From assembly GCF_000966975.1 (NCBI RefSeq), contig NZ_JZWV01000118.1:1-11965 (forward strand): a stretch of DNA of 11,965 nt, in the 5' to 3' direction. The stretch's first letter is position 1. Each line of letters starts with the position of its first letter. Source of the DNA: Streptomyces katrae. Its GTDB lineage: Bacteria > Actinomycetota > Actinomycetes > Streptomycetales > Streptomycetaceae. Both the position numbers and the translations under genes were made by a program. This document shows positions 1 to 5,479 of this stretch, piece by piece. The notes below the pieces were generated by a model. The model was not told the DNA's origin, did no database searches, and saw only the letters and a program-made list of their open reading frames with translations.

Positions 1-1
1 G

Positions 2-787
2 CCCGGCACCACCTCCCCGGCCGGAACCCCGGCCCCGGGCTCCGCCCCGGCCCTGGCGCACGCTCGGGTCGGCACCGCGGCCCCGGCGGCCCCGGCCGGC
101 ACTGCTCCCCAGGCCCCGGCCGGCGGCGGCGCCCACGGCATGGCGGCCCCGGCTGCCGCAGGCGCCCCGGCGGGAGCCGCCCAGACCCGTCCCACCGCCG
201 GAGGCACCGGCTGGGGCGGTCCCGACATGGGTGCGCCCGCCACCTTCGTGCTGCTGCGCCACGGCGAGACGGCCCTCACCCCGCAGAAGCGGTTCTCCGG
301 CAGCGGCGGCACCGACCCGGAGCAAGCCGTCGTCAGCTCGCCGCTGCGCCGCTGCCGTGAGACCGCCCAGGCCGTCGCCGACCGCCTCGGGCTCCCGGTC
401 ACCGTCGAGGAAGGCCTGCGCGAGACGGACTTCGGCGCCTGGGAGGGCCTGACCTTCGCCGAGGTCCGGGAACGCTTCCCGGACGACCTCCAGGCCTGGC
501 TGGACTCCCCGAAGGCCGCCCCCACGGGCGGCGGCGAGAGCTTCGCCGCCGTCACCCGCCGGGTCTCGGCCACCCGGGACCGGCTGCTGTCCGCGTACGC
601 GGGCCGCACGGTGCTGCTGGTCACGCACGTGACCCCGGTCAAGACCCTGGTCCGCCTCGCGCTGGGCGCCCCGCCGGAGTCCCTGTTCAAGATGGAACTC
701 TCCGCGGCCTCCCTCTCGGCGGTGGCCTACTACGCCGACGGCAACACCTCGGTCCGCCTCCTCAACGACACCTCGCACCTGCGCTGA
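2..787 (+). CDS. Bifunctional RNase H / histidine (acid) phosphatase, C-terminal part (5' end outside window)
   Basis: The reading frame is open from the first bases of the window, so the start lies upstream. What is visible is about 70 residues of Ala/Pro/Gly-rich linker, then a complete histidine-phosphatase (phosphoglycerate mutase-like) domain. That domain begins near base 233 with the motif FVLLRHGET, whose RHGE holds the phospho-accepting histidine. It continues with ETDFGAWEG and ends with LLVTHVTPVK, which supplies the second catalytic histidine. In actinomycetes this phosphatase domain is commonly fused behind an N-terminal RNase HI domain that removes RNA from RNA/DNA hybrids. The low-complexity linker fits that two-domain arrangement, but the RNase H half is not in the window and is inferred. 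An internal ATG at 140 lies in the linker and is unlikely to be the true start. It reads as ordinary host chromosome and is followed by a terminator hairpin. Confidence 0.85.
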   Translation, partial: PGTTSPAGTPAPGSAPALAHARVGTAAPAAPAGTAPQAPAGGGAHGMAAPAAAGAPAGAAQTRPTAGGTGWGGPDMGAPATFVLLRHGETALTPQKRFSGSGGTDPEQAVVSSPLRRCRETAQAVADRLGLPVTVEEGLRETDFGAWEGLTFAEVRERFPDDLQAWLDSPKAAPTGGGESFAAVTRRVSATRDRLLSAYAGRTVLLVTHVTPVKTLVRLALGAPPESLFKMELSAASLSAVAYYADGNTSVRLLNDTSHLR

Positions 788-820
788 CGCGCCGCGATCC
801 CGACAGGCCCCCTGAACCCT

Positions 821-859
821 CTGAACCCCCTGAACTTCTAAAGGGAACAGGGGGTTCGG
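821..859. terminator. Bidirectional hairpin terminator between convergent genes
   Basis: A perfect 10-bp inverted repeat, GAACCCCCTG (823-832) and CAGGGGGTTC (848-857), extends by two further pairs to 821-859 around a 15-base loop. It sits in the 82-base gap between the phosphatase gene and the convergent Uma2-like gene, so it can serve both. There is no strong U-tract, as is usual in Streptomyces. Confidence 0.75.
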
Positions 860-869
860 GAACCAACGG

Positions 870-1427
870 TCAGTCGGTGTAGCGGGGGAAGTCGCCGGTG
901 TCGATCGTCCAGCGGCCGGCCTCCACCTTTTCCCCGAAGGAATACGTGTGGCTGGCCCTGTAGCTGCCGCCCACCGGATCCGAGTAGACGGTGACAAGGC
1001 CCTCGCGGGGGTCGATCAGCAGGTACGTCGGGATCCCCATGGCCGGGTAGGCGGCCAGCTCCTTCACGTAGTCGTTCTCCGGGTTCGTCTTGGAGACGAC
1101 CTCGGCAACCAGCTCCACCAGCTCCGCATCCACGGCATCGCTGCTGGGGTCCAGGGCGTCCTCGGGGAGGGCCATCAGGTCGGGGATCCGGAGCTTCTCG
1201 ACGCGCGGGTTCTCCATGTTGGTGTCGTTGAGCGCCGCCATCTCCGGCGTCTGGCGTTCGATCTGGCGCCGCAGGCGGAGCACGATCATGCCGTGGGCGG
1301 TGGTGGGACTCATCAAGGTGGTGAGGATCTCCGGTCCGTCGATCTCGACCTTGAATTTCCGGTCGCTCGGCGTGATCGCTGCGATTTCGTCCGCGAGGCG
1401 CCGCAGTTCCTCGTACGTAGCGGTCAT
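870..1427 (-). CDS. Uma2 family (DUF820) restriction-endonuclease-like protein
   Basis: This 185-aa protein has the pattern of the Uma2 family, PD-(D/E)XK-fold proteins that are often duplicated in actinobacteria and cyanobacteria and whose role is mostly unknown. Visible family features are an early PTTAHGMIVLRL segment (residues 41-52), IPDL with D83, an AEVVSKTNP stretch with E109, then DYVKELAAY with K122 and a hydrophobic strand ending LIDP near residue 140. D83, E109 and K122 would make the metal-dependent nuclease site. The start at 1427 is chosen because GGAGGA (complement of 1432-1437) lies just upstream. The frame stays open further upstream to about 1802, but that extension lacks family similarity. 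It converges on the phosphatase gene across the 821-859 hairpin. Substrate and physiological role cannot be read from sequence. Confidence 0.85.
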   Translation of the reverse strand: MTATYEELRRLADEIAAITPSDRKFKVEIDGPEILTTLMSPTTAHGMIVLRLRRQIERQTPEMAALNDTNMENPRVEKLRIPDLMALPEDALDPSSDAVDAELVELVAEVVSKTNPENDYVKELAAYPAMGIPTYLLIDPREGLVTVYSDPVGGSYRASHTYSFGEKVEAGRWTIDTGDFPRYTD

Positions 1428-1604
1428 GTGCTCCTCCAAGGGGTGCCTCAGCCAGCGTATCCAGCCGTACGCAGCGAACACCGCGCCGTGCAGGTGGGAG
1501 GCGGGGTCCCAGCCCGGGAAGGGAGTGGGACAGACGAGTCGGCCTGTACGCCGGGTTCTTGAGCCGCCCCCGCCTTGACCAGCATAAACGGGACGCATAC
1601 CGGG

Positions 1605-1628
1605 TGTGACCTGCAAGGACGGGTCACA
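1605..1628. promoter_or_regulatory. Dyad-symmetric site (operator or recombinase-arm candidate)
   Basis: TGTGACC (1605-1611) and its exact complement GGTCACA (1622-1628) are separated by ten bases. This spacing suits a dimeric regulator bound to one face of the helix, and similar dyads also occur in DNA flanking integrase genes of actinomycete elements. No cognate protein can be named from the window. Confidence 0.4.
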
Positions 1629-1733
1629 GAGGCGCATCGAGGCGCACGGAGGTTCACACCCCCGAATGCCCCCGAACGCCCCGGGGTCGTAGCTCACGCG
1701 GAAGGCGACGGGACCACTTCCCGGAAAGCAGAA

Positions 1734-1764
1734 CAGGCCCTCGGCCTGGAAAACCGAGAGCCTG
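1734..1764. terminator. Strong hairpin, terminator-like
   Basis: CAGGC (1734-1738) pairs with GCCTG (1760-1764), and CTCGG (1740-1744) pairs with CCGAG (1754-1758). One C/A mismatch separates the two helices, and the loop is nine bases. The shape is that of intergenic terminators. No plus-strand gene ends just upstream, so it may be left from a lost gene, may terminate leftward transcription, or may act in the leader of the gene at 1867. Confidence 0.45.
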
Positions 1765-1776
1765 CACTGAACTGCC

Positions 1777-1793
1777 GGGGGTTGGAACTCCCC
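1777..1793. other. Short GC hairpin upstream of the initiator-like gene
   Basis: A five-pair stem (GGGGG with TCCCC, including one G·T pair) closes a seven-base loop TTGGAAC. The size matches a tRNA T-arm but the loop does not fit the TTCRA consensus, and no matching D or anticodon arm is present. It may be a leader structure or a decayed tRNA end. Confidence 0.3.
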
Positions 1794-1866
1794 TTGTTCC
1801 ACCCCAGAAGACTTTGGCCGTCAGGACGGGGCGGTACTCGGGCCTAAAGAATCCCCGAGCGCCTTC

Positions 1867-3465
1867 ATGGTGCCAGATTTCGCGTTCGCCGGACAGGCGG
1901 ATGCCCGGTTTGCGCCGTACGGAGCTGCATCCTGCCCTCCGTCCCCGAGGCGTGGTGCAGCAGCCTCTCCGCCGGTCACGCGCGCCTTCGTCACCCGCTT
2001 CCCGCTGTCCTGGATCGCCCCTCTTACGGGTGACGCCCTGCGGGTCGCGTCCACCATCACCGATCGAGGCCGAGCCGGCCGAGGCTGCTTCGCCTCCGAC
2101 CAGACCATCGCCGACGCCCTCGGCATCAGCCGGTCCGCCGTGCAGTCCGCGCACCGGCAGATCGAGCGTCTCGAAGACGGCGGGGCCTCCAAGACGGAGA
2201 CCTCTGGCCGGTCGACGCTCACGCGCTTCATGCGCCCCCTGCGGGTCCACGAGAACGGGAAGACCGCCGAGCCGTACGTCGAGACGTCCGCGCGGGCCCG
2301 GAACGAGATCAAGGGCAACCGGTACGCGGTCTACTCGTACGCCGCTTACTGCGCCGACGTGAAGAAGGCCGTCAAGGTGCGGTGCACGACCCCCTCGGCC
2401 GGATGCTGCGCATCCCACGTCTGCGCCCTCGGTGAGGACACCGCCCGCGCCCTTCTGCGCGGTCTGGAGGCGGACCGCTGGATCACCCAGACCCAGGCTG
2501 GGGGAGGGCGCCGAAAGGGCGCCTTCTACGACGTCCACCCCGTGCCGGCCGCTGCGGGAAACCCCCCGGATTCGGCGACAGCCAACCCCGAGGATCGGGC
2601 GACAACAAACCCCCCGGATTCGGCGACACAGAACAGGCCGCATCTAACAGGCTTCTCGGAACAGGCGCGCGAGGACTCCTGCGGTTCCGCCCGTAGGGCG
2701 ACACCTGTAGTAGCGCGCGGTCCTGTGGAAAACCCGGCCGTCGGAACGTTCGAGCAGGCAGTGGCCTCGGACGAAACGGCTACGCCGGAACCGCCCAAGA
2801 AGCCCACCACCACGATCTCGGCAACGGCGTACCGCGTGCTCCGGCTGCTGCCGCTGAAGCTGTCTGCGGCCCAGTACGGCCTCGCCTCGAAGGCGATCGA
2901 GGAGGCGGTGGCCAAGGTCGACGGTGACGTCGAGCGTGTCAGCTACCGCGTCCACGGGCGCCTCGCCGACGAGCGCCATCCCGTCCGTGAGCCGTACGGC
3001 TGGCTGATCACCCGGGGCCTGCGCAACGACCAGTGCCCGGCCGCCGAGTGCGAGTCCGGCCGCATCTGGCCGACCGGCGCCGACTGCCCGACCTGTCGCG
3101 AGCGGTACGCCGACCGGCGCGGAACCCCGCTGATCTTCCGCGACCGCGCCACCGCGATCTACGAGGTGACGTGGACCTGCTCCGGCTGCGAGCGCCCCGG
3201 CACCGGTGAAGTACCCGCCGATGGGACCTGCGACGGCTGCCGCCACGCCGCCAACACGATCAAGGCCGCGCTGACCGCGTACCACCTACCGCCGGCCTAC
3301 GAGAACGGCCTGCGGATGCCCGACCGCTGGCGCTGCGCCGAAGACGGCTGCCAGCAGGTCACCGAGGGCGCCCGGCCCGACCACGGCCGCTGCTGGCGGT
3401 GCGCCCCGAAGTACAAGCGCCGCCAGCGCACTCACCGCCGCTGGCAGACCGGGGGCACCGCATGA
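1867..3465 (+). CDS. Replication-initiator-like DNA-binding protein (winged helix plus three zinc-type Cys clusters)
   Basis: This 532-aa protein resembles the helix-turn-helix proteins common on Streptomyces plasmids and integrative elements. A winged helix at about residues 54-104 carries the signature FASDQTIADALGISRSAVQSA; a helical segment around 190-225 may be a second DNA-binding module. A Pro/Thr/Ala-rich linker (about 230-320) contains three octapeptide repeats of form NPxDxATx. The C-terminal half has the motif YGWLITRGL followed by three zinc-ribbon-like clusters: C390/C395/C407/C410, C438/C441/C455/C458 and C490/C495/C509/C512, then a basic tail. The start is the first ATG in a frame I cannot extend convincingly; its ribosome-binding site is weak and residues 1-36 look low-complexity. 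It overlaps the next gene by 4 bases. A role in replication initiation is inferred from domain type and context; a transcriptional regulator is the alternative. Confidence 0.7.
   Translation: MVPDFAFAGQADARFAPYGAASCPPSPRRGAAASPPVTRAFVTRFPLSWIAPLTGDALRVASTITDRGRAGRGCFASDQTIADALGISRSAVQSAHRQIERLEDGGASKTETSGRSTLTRFMRPLRVHENGKTAEPYVETSARARNEIKGNRYAVYSYAAYCADVKKAVKVRCTTPSAGCCASHVCALGEDTARALLRGLEADRWITQTQAGGGRRKGAFYDVHPVPAAAGNPPDSATANPEDRATTNPPDSATQNRPHLTGFSEQAREDSCGSARRATPVVARGPVENPAVGTFEQAVASDETATPEPPKKPTTTISATAYRVLRLLPLKLSAAQYGLASKAIEEAVAKVDGDVERVSYRVHGRLADERHPVREPYGWLITRGLRNDQCPAAECESGRIWPTGADCPTCRERYADRRGTPLIFRDRATAIYEVTWTCSGCERPGTGEVPADGTCDGCRHAANTIKAALTAYHLPPAYENGLRMPDRWRCAEDGCQQVTEGARPDHGRCWRCAPKYKRRQRTHRRWQTGGTA
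2559..2628 (+). repeat. Three tandem 24-bp repeats inside the initiator-like gene (iteron candidates)
   Basis: Units begin at 2559, 2583 and 2607 with an exact 24-base period. The first and third share 22 identical bases (core GGATTCGGCGACA). The middle one matches at 17 of the 22 and keeps the end GGCGACA. The period equals eight codons and encodes NPxDxATx repeats. Origins with iterons inside a rep gene are known on Streptomyces plasmids, so these may bind the protein they encode. A simple linker expansion is the alternative. Confidence 0.75.
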
Positions 3466-3797
3466 GCGCGAACAGCGAGCGGGGCGGCCGGCCCGAGTTC
3501 GGCCCGTGTGACGGGTGCGGCCTGATGGTGGAGTTCCGCGAGGTCATCGACCAGCAGCACGACGTGGCACTCCAGCCGGGCGAGTTCCCCAGCCAACGAC
3601 TCCCCCAGCGGGCGCGCTGGCATCTCGCCAGCGGCATCGCCTGGCCGGGAGAGAACGAGACCGCCTGGTGCCGTCTCGATCACGACCTCATCTGTCCGGC
3701 GGCCGAGGAGCCGGAGGAACGAGTCCTGCGCAATCTCCAGAGCCGCCTCGCCGTACGGGCACGGCTCGCGTGGGACCGCAGATCGGACGGGCGATGA
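3462..3797 (+). CDS. Hypothetical small zinc-finger-like protein
   Basis: The 111-aa product has a CDGC pair at C16/C19 and a second set of possible ligands at H54, C70 and C78. This suggests one structural zinc site in a short protein of the kind abundant in actinophages and actinomycete elements. The ATG overlaps the stop of the preceding gene as ATGA, so translation is probably coupled to it. The tail after residue 82 is Arg/Glu-rich and probably helical. I do not recognise a named family and cannot assign a function. Confidence 0.7.
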   Translation: MSANSERGGRPEFGPCDGCGLMVEFREVIDQQHDVALQPGEFPSQRLPQRARWHLASGIAWPGENETAWCRLDHDLICPAAEEPEERVLRNLQSRLAVRARLAWDRRSDGR

Positions 3798-3826
3798 CCT
3801 GCACCACCACCACGAAGGAGAAGAAC

Positions 3827-4060
3827 ATGAACGAGCGCGACTGGACCGAGCTGGTCGGCAAGGAGATCACCGTGGACGACAAGCCGATCTCCAGCACCGA
3901 CGACGAAAGCGACCTGGACCGCCCGACCGTCTACCGGGGGACCGTCGTCAGCGCCACCAACGAACCTCCCGCCCTTCGGATCTTCCTGCCGAGGACGCGC
4001 AAGGAGATGACGGTGTACCCGAACCAGTGGGTGATCCGGGTCGTTGGCGAAACCGCCTGA
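3827..4060 (+). CDS. Hypothetical small protein, 77 aa
   Basis: This is a soluble, acidic-to-neutral protein beginning MNERDWTELVGKEITVDD, with alternating hydrophobic residues (TVYRGTVVSA, LRIFLP, MTVYP, WVIRVV) that suggest a small beta-barrel. The start at 3827 is preferred because GAAGGAG lies at 3814-3820 with good spacing. An in-frame ATG at 3794 overlaps the previous stop as ATGA and would add eleven residues. It is the third gene of the initiator-led cluster. Function unknown. Confidence 0.7.
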   Translation: MNERDWTELVGKEITVDDKPISSTDDESDLDRPTVYRGTVVSATNEPPALRIFLPRTRKEMTVYPNQWVIRVVGETA

Positions 4061-4062
4061 CC

Positions 4063-4224
4063 ATGGCCCCCTGTCAGAACGAAGCGTGTGCCGAGGCGGA
4101 CCCGCTCTCGCCGTGCGTCTGCCGATGCGGCGGGTGGGGTCACGCGGCCAAGACCCAGCCGGGCCTCTTCCAGGCCGAGGACATGCCGAGGCCCCCGCCG
4201 GAATCTCGACGGGGGCCTGGATGA
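4063..4224 (+). CDS. Small cysteine-rich protein, 53 aa
   Basis: The ATG lies two bases after the preceding stop. The product has cysteines at positions 4, 9, 19, 21 and 23 in the context PCVCRCGGWGHA, with a nearby histidine, a likely single zinc-binding knuckle. Short proteins with a CxCxCGG..H core occur in actinophages and integrative elements, usually without known function. The last codons lie in the stem of the hairpin at 4189-4218, so coding and termination signals overlap. Confidence 0.6.
   Translation: MAPCQNEACAEADPLSPCVCRCGGWGHAAKTQPGLFQAEDMPRPPPESRRGPG
4189..4218. terminator. Hairpin terminator between convergent genes
   Basis: AGGCCCCCG (4189-4197) and CGGGGGCCT (4210-4218) form a perfect 9-bp stem around a 12-base loop. 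It ends six bases before the plus-strand stop, and the minus-strand antitoxin gene ends at 4230, so it can terminate both directions. Confidence 0.75.
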
Positions 4225-4229
4225 GGGGA

Positions 4230-4445
4230 TCAGGCAGTGGCCGGCGGCTCGGGCAGGCGGAAATCCTCACCGAGCGCACGGCAGGCCCGTTCGTACCAGG
4301 CGGGGTCAACGATCACGGCCCGCGGCTCCTCGTAGCGCATGACCACGGTGTGCACGGCGTTGTAGTGCGCCCGGTTGATGACCTCGGTGAAGTCCTTCCG
4401 GACCTCGGCGACGGTGCGCCGTGCGGATTCCTGTTCGTCAGCCAT
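4230..4445 (-). CDS. Phd/YefM-family antitoxin (orphan)
   Basis: The 71-aa product has the pattern of Phd/YefM antitoxins: the N-terminal segment RRTVAEVRKDFTEVINRAHYN corresponds to the DNA-binding helices that read the promoter operator. It is followed by the strand VHTVVMRYEEPRAVIVDPAWYERA and a short tail that would wrap the toxin. The ATG at 4445 is used; a GTG two codons upstream is also possible. No strong ribosome-binding site is seen. No RelE-, YoeB- or Doc-like toxin gene adjoins it: downstream it meets the convergent plus-strand cluster. It may be a solitary regulator, an antidote to a toxin encoded elsewhere, or a TA remnant. The dyad at 4472-4497 is its likely autoregulatory operator. 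Confidence 0.8.
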   Translation of the reverse strand: MADEQESARRTVAEVRKDFTEVINRAHYNAVHTVVMRYEEPRAVIVDPAWYERACRALGEDFRLPEPPATA

Positions 4446-4471
4446 GCGCACATCGTACGAGCACCGCCCTC

Positions 4472-4497
4472 TTGCACAACAGATGCATGTTGTACAA
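4472..4497. promoter_or_regulatory. 26-bp dyad operator upstream of the antitoxin gene
   Basis: TTGCACAACA (4472-4481) and TGTTGTACAA (4488-4497) form 10-base arms matching at nine positions around a 6-base spacer. The site is AT-rich against a very GC-rich background and lies 27 bases before the antitoxin ATG. That is where Phd/YefM proteins normally bind to repress their own promoter. Confidence 0.65.
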
Positions 4498-4733
4498 CAC
4501 TAACTGACCGCAAGACCCCAACGCCGGAGCAGCAAGCCGGAGTTGAGGAGCACGACCAGGAGCCCGGCGGTGGACCGGGGGAGGCAGCCGGCGCCTTTGC
4601 AGTCCGGGAGAAGGCCGCGCGACGGCCTCTGAAAGCACCGGGCAAGGTCTCGGCGCATCGCGGCGGGCGGGCCCCAGCGGGACCTCCTCGGACGCCGGAG
4701 CAACACCGGCCCCGCCCACGCATCAACAACAAA

Positions 4734-4763
4734 GCCCCGACCGTGCGCGAACACGACCGGGGC
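4734..4763. terminator. Leader hairpin upstream of the five-gene chain
   Basis: GCCCCG (4734-4739) pairs with CGGGGC (4758-4763), and CGTG (4742-4745) pairs with CACG (4752-4755) across a small symmetric internal loop; the apical loop is six bases. It lies 20 bases before the AGGGAG ribosome-binding site of the gene at 4796. It could end upstream transcription, act as an attenuator, or protect the 5' end of a processed transcript. Confidence 0.5.
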
Positions 4764-4795
4764 GGCCGAACCCCTACGCAGCAGGGAGAACGACA

Positions 4796-5128
4796 TTGAG
4801 CACCGTACCGCCCCGCATCCCCGACCCCCGCACCGGCCAGGCCGAACGCCGAGCCCACATCGCGGCCGTCATCGCCGAACTCACCGCCGAGCACCCCGAC
4901 GCCACCCTGGTCTACGACGCCGTGATGGACGTCCTCGCGGCCGTTGACCGCATCCCCGGTGCCGTCCTGGAGATCCGCCTCCCCGGCGTCCTGGACGTCC
5001 ACGACATGACCGCGCTGGGCGACACCCTCACCGAGGGCCGCACCTGGCGTACCGGCCGCCTCACCGAGGCCACCGGCGTCACCGAGCACGGCGCGCACGT
5101 CCGCGTCATGACGGAGGTGGCCGCGTGA
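4796..5128 (+). CDS. Hypothetical protein, 110 aa, first gene of overlapping chain
   Basis: Translation most likely begins at a TTG, with AGGGAG at 4783-4788 as ribosome-binding site. The product is soluble: helices around 14-35 (RTGQAERRAHIAAVIAELT) and 38-52, then a strand-rich part (AVLEIRLPG, HVRVMTEVAA). I do not recognise the family. Its stop overlaps the next start as GTGA, opening a run of five genes each coupled in this way to the next, so it should be co-translated with the DUF2637 membrane protein. Confidence 0.75.
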   Translation: MSTVPPRIPDPRTGQAERRAHIAAVIAELTAEHPDATLVYDAVMDVLAAVDRIPGAVLEIRLPGVLDVHDMTALGDTLTEGRTWRTGRLTEATGVTEHGAHVRVMTEVAA

Positions 5129-5280
5129 GCGGGGTCCAGCTCAAGCTCCCCACCGGGTACGCGGTCACGCTCGACCAGCGCCGCCTCCGCGCCGCCCGGA
5201 TCCGCACTGACCGCAAGCGCCGTGCGCAGGCAGTGGCCTGGCACCAGGCGGCCGTCGATTTCTTCGGCGGGATCCGGTGA
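5125..5280 (+). CDS. Hypothetical basic small protein, 51 aa
   Basis: The GTG start shares four bases with the preceding stop. The product begins MSGVQLKLPTGYAVTLDQ and continues with an Arg/Lys-rich helix (RRLRAARIRTDRKRRAQA) that could contact nucleic acid or acidic lipid. It ends GGIR in a GTGA overlap with the next gene. No known family; existence rests on the precise overlap at both ends and on codon usage with G or C at most third positions. Confidence 0.65.
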   Translation: MSGVQLKLPTGYAVTLDQRRLRAARIRTDRKRRAQAVAWHQAAVDFFGGIR

Positions 5281-5378
5281 AGCCGCAGAAGAAGGCCGGC
5301 TGCGGAACGGTCGTCCTGAACCTGGCCGCAGTCCTCTTCGTCATCTGGCTGGCTCTGCACCTCGGGACCGGCTCGTGA
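5277..5378 (+). CDS. Single-pass membrane microprotein, 33 aa
   Basis: The sequence MKPQKKAGCGTVVLNLAAV continues into a hydrophobic stretch to about residue 29 and ends GTGS. A basic N-terminus followed by one membrane span predicts an N-in single-pass protein. It overlaps both neighbours by GTGA tetranucleotides. Its place just before a DUF2637 membrane protein suggests a small subunit or modulator of that membrane system, but this is inference. Confidence 0.6.
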   Translation: MKPQKKAGCGTVVLNLAAVLFVIWLALHLGTGS

Positions 5379-5479
5379 TCCCCCGGCCGCCGCTGCACCA
5401 GCGGTACCGCTCTCTGGGCGCCTTCTTCCTCGGCGCCCGGCACGCACGTGCACAGATCAGAAAGGGGGGCGGCCGATGA
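5375..5479 (+). CDS. Hypothetical basic microprotein, 34 aa
   Basis: It starts at a GTG overlapping the preceding stop and ends in ATGA overlapping the DUF2637 start. The product (MIPRPPLHQRYRSLGAFFLG to the end ...IRKGGGR) is strongly basic with a short hydrophobic core. AAAGGGGGGCGGCC near its end also provides the ribosome-binding site of the next gene, so an alternative view is that this frame exists mainly for translational coupling. Confidence 0.5.
   Translation: MIPRPPLHQRYRSLGAFFLGARHARAQIRKGGGR

Larger units (their letters stand above)
1428..1866. other. Gene-free structured intergenic region
   Basis: I see no convincing gene in these 439 bases. The stretch holds the ribosome-binding site and presumably the promoter of the minus-strand Uma2-like gene, and the leader of the plus-strand initiator-like gene. 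It contains a dyad at 1605-1628, a tandem GAGGCGCA pair at 1629-1646, a 10-bp hairpin at 1734-1764 and a second hairpin at 1777-1793. A possible -35 TTGACC lies at 1575-1580, but no good -10 follows. It may contain the left boundary of the accessory element. Confidence 0.5.
4446..4795. other. Divergent intergenic region between antitoxin and five-gene chain
   Basis: Apart from the operator at 4472-4497 and the hairpin at 4734-4763, I see no supported gene in these 350 bases. Open frames exist on both strands but lack ribosome-binding sites and recognisable content. A short repeat, ACGCCGGAGCA, occurs near 4521 and 4691. It must carry the promoters of the minus-strand antitoxin gene and probably of the plus-strand operon starting at 4796. 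Confidence 0.45.

Noticed and set aside
1428..1802. N-terminal extension of the Uma2-like gene to a 310-residue protein
   Set aside because: A strong ribosome-binding site precedes the ATG at 1427, family similarity starts there, and the extension is rich in Cys, Arg and Pro without pattern.
1730..1803. Possible tRNA: T-arm-sized hairpin, then seven bases partly complementary to a segment at 1730-1736, then ACC
   Set aside because: The loop TTGGAAC does not fit TTCRA, the acceptor pairing needs a mismatch and a wobble, and no D-arm or anticodon arm can be drawn.
1654..2643. 329-codon minus-strand frame opposite the initiator-like gene
   Set aside because: Low-complexity Arg/Gly composition, no ribosome-binding site, and the plus strand carries clear domains.
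4500..4796. 98-codon minus-strand frame in the divergent intergenic region
   Set aside because: No ribosome-binding site or recognisable content, and it overlaps the leader hairpin of the five-gene chain.
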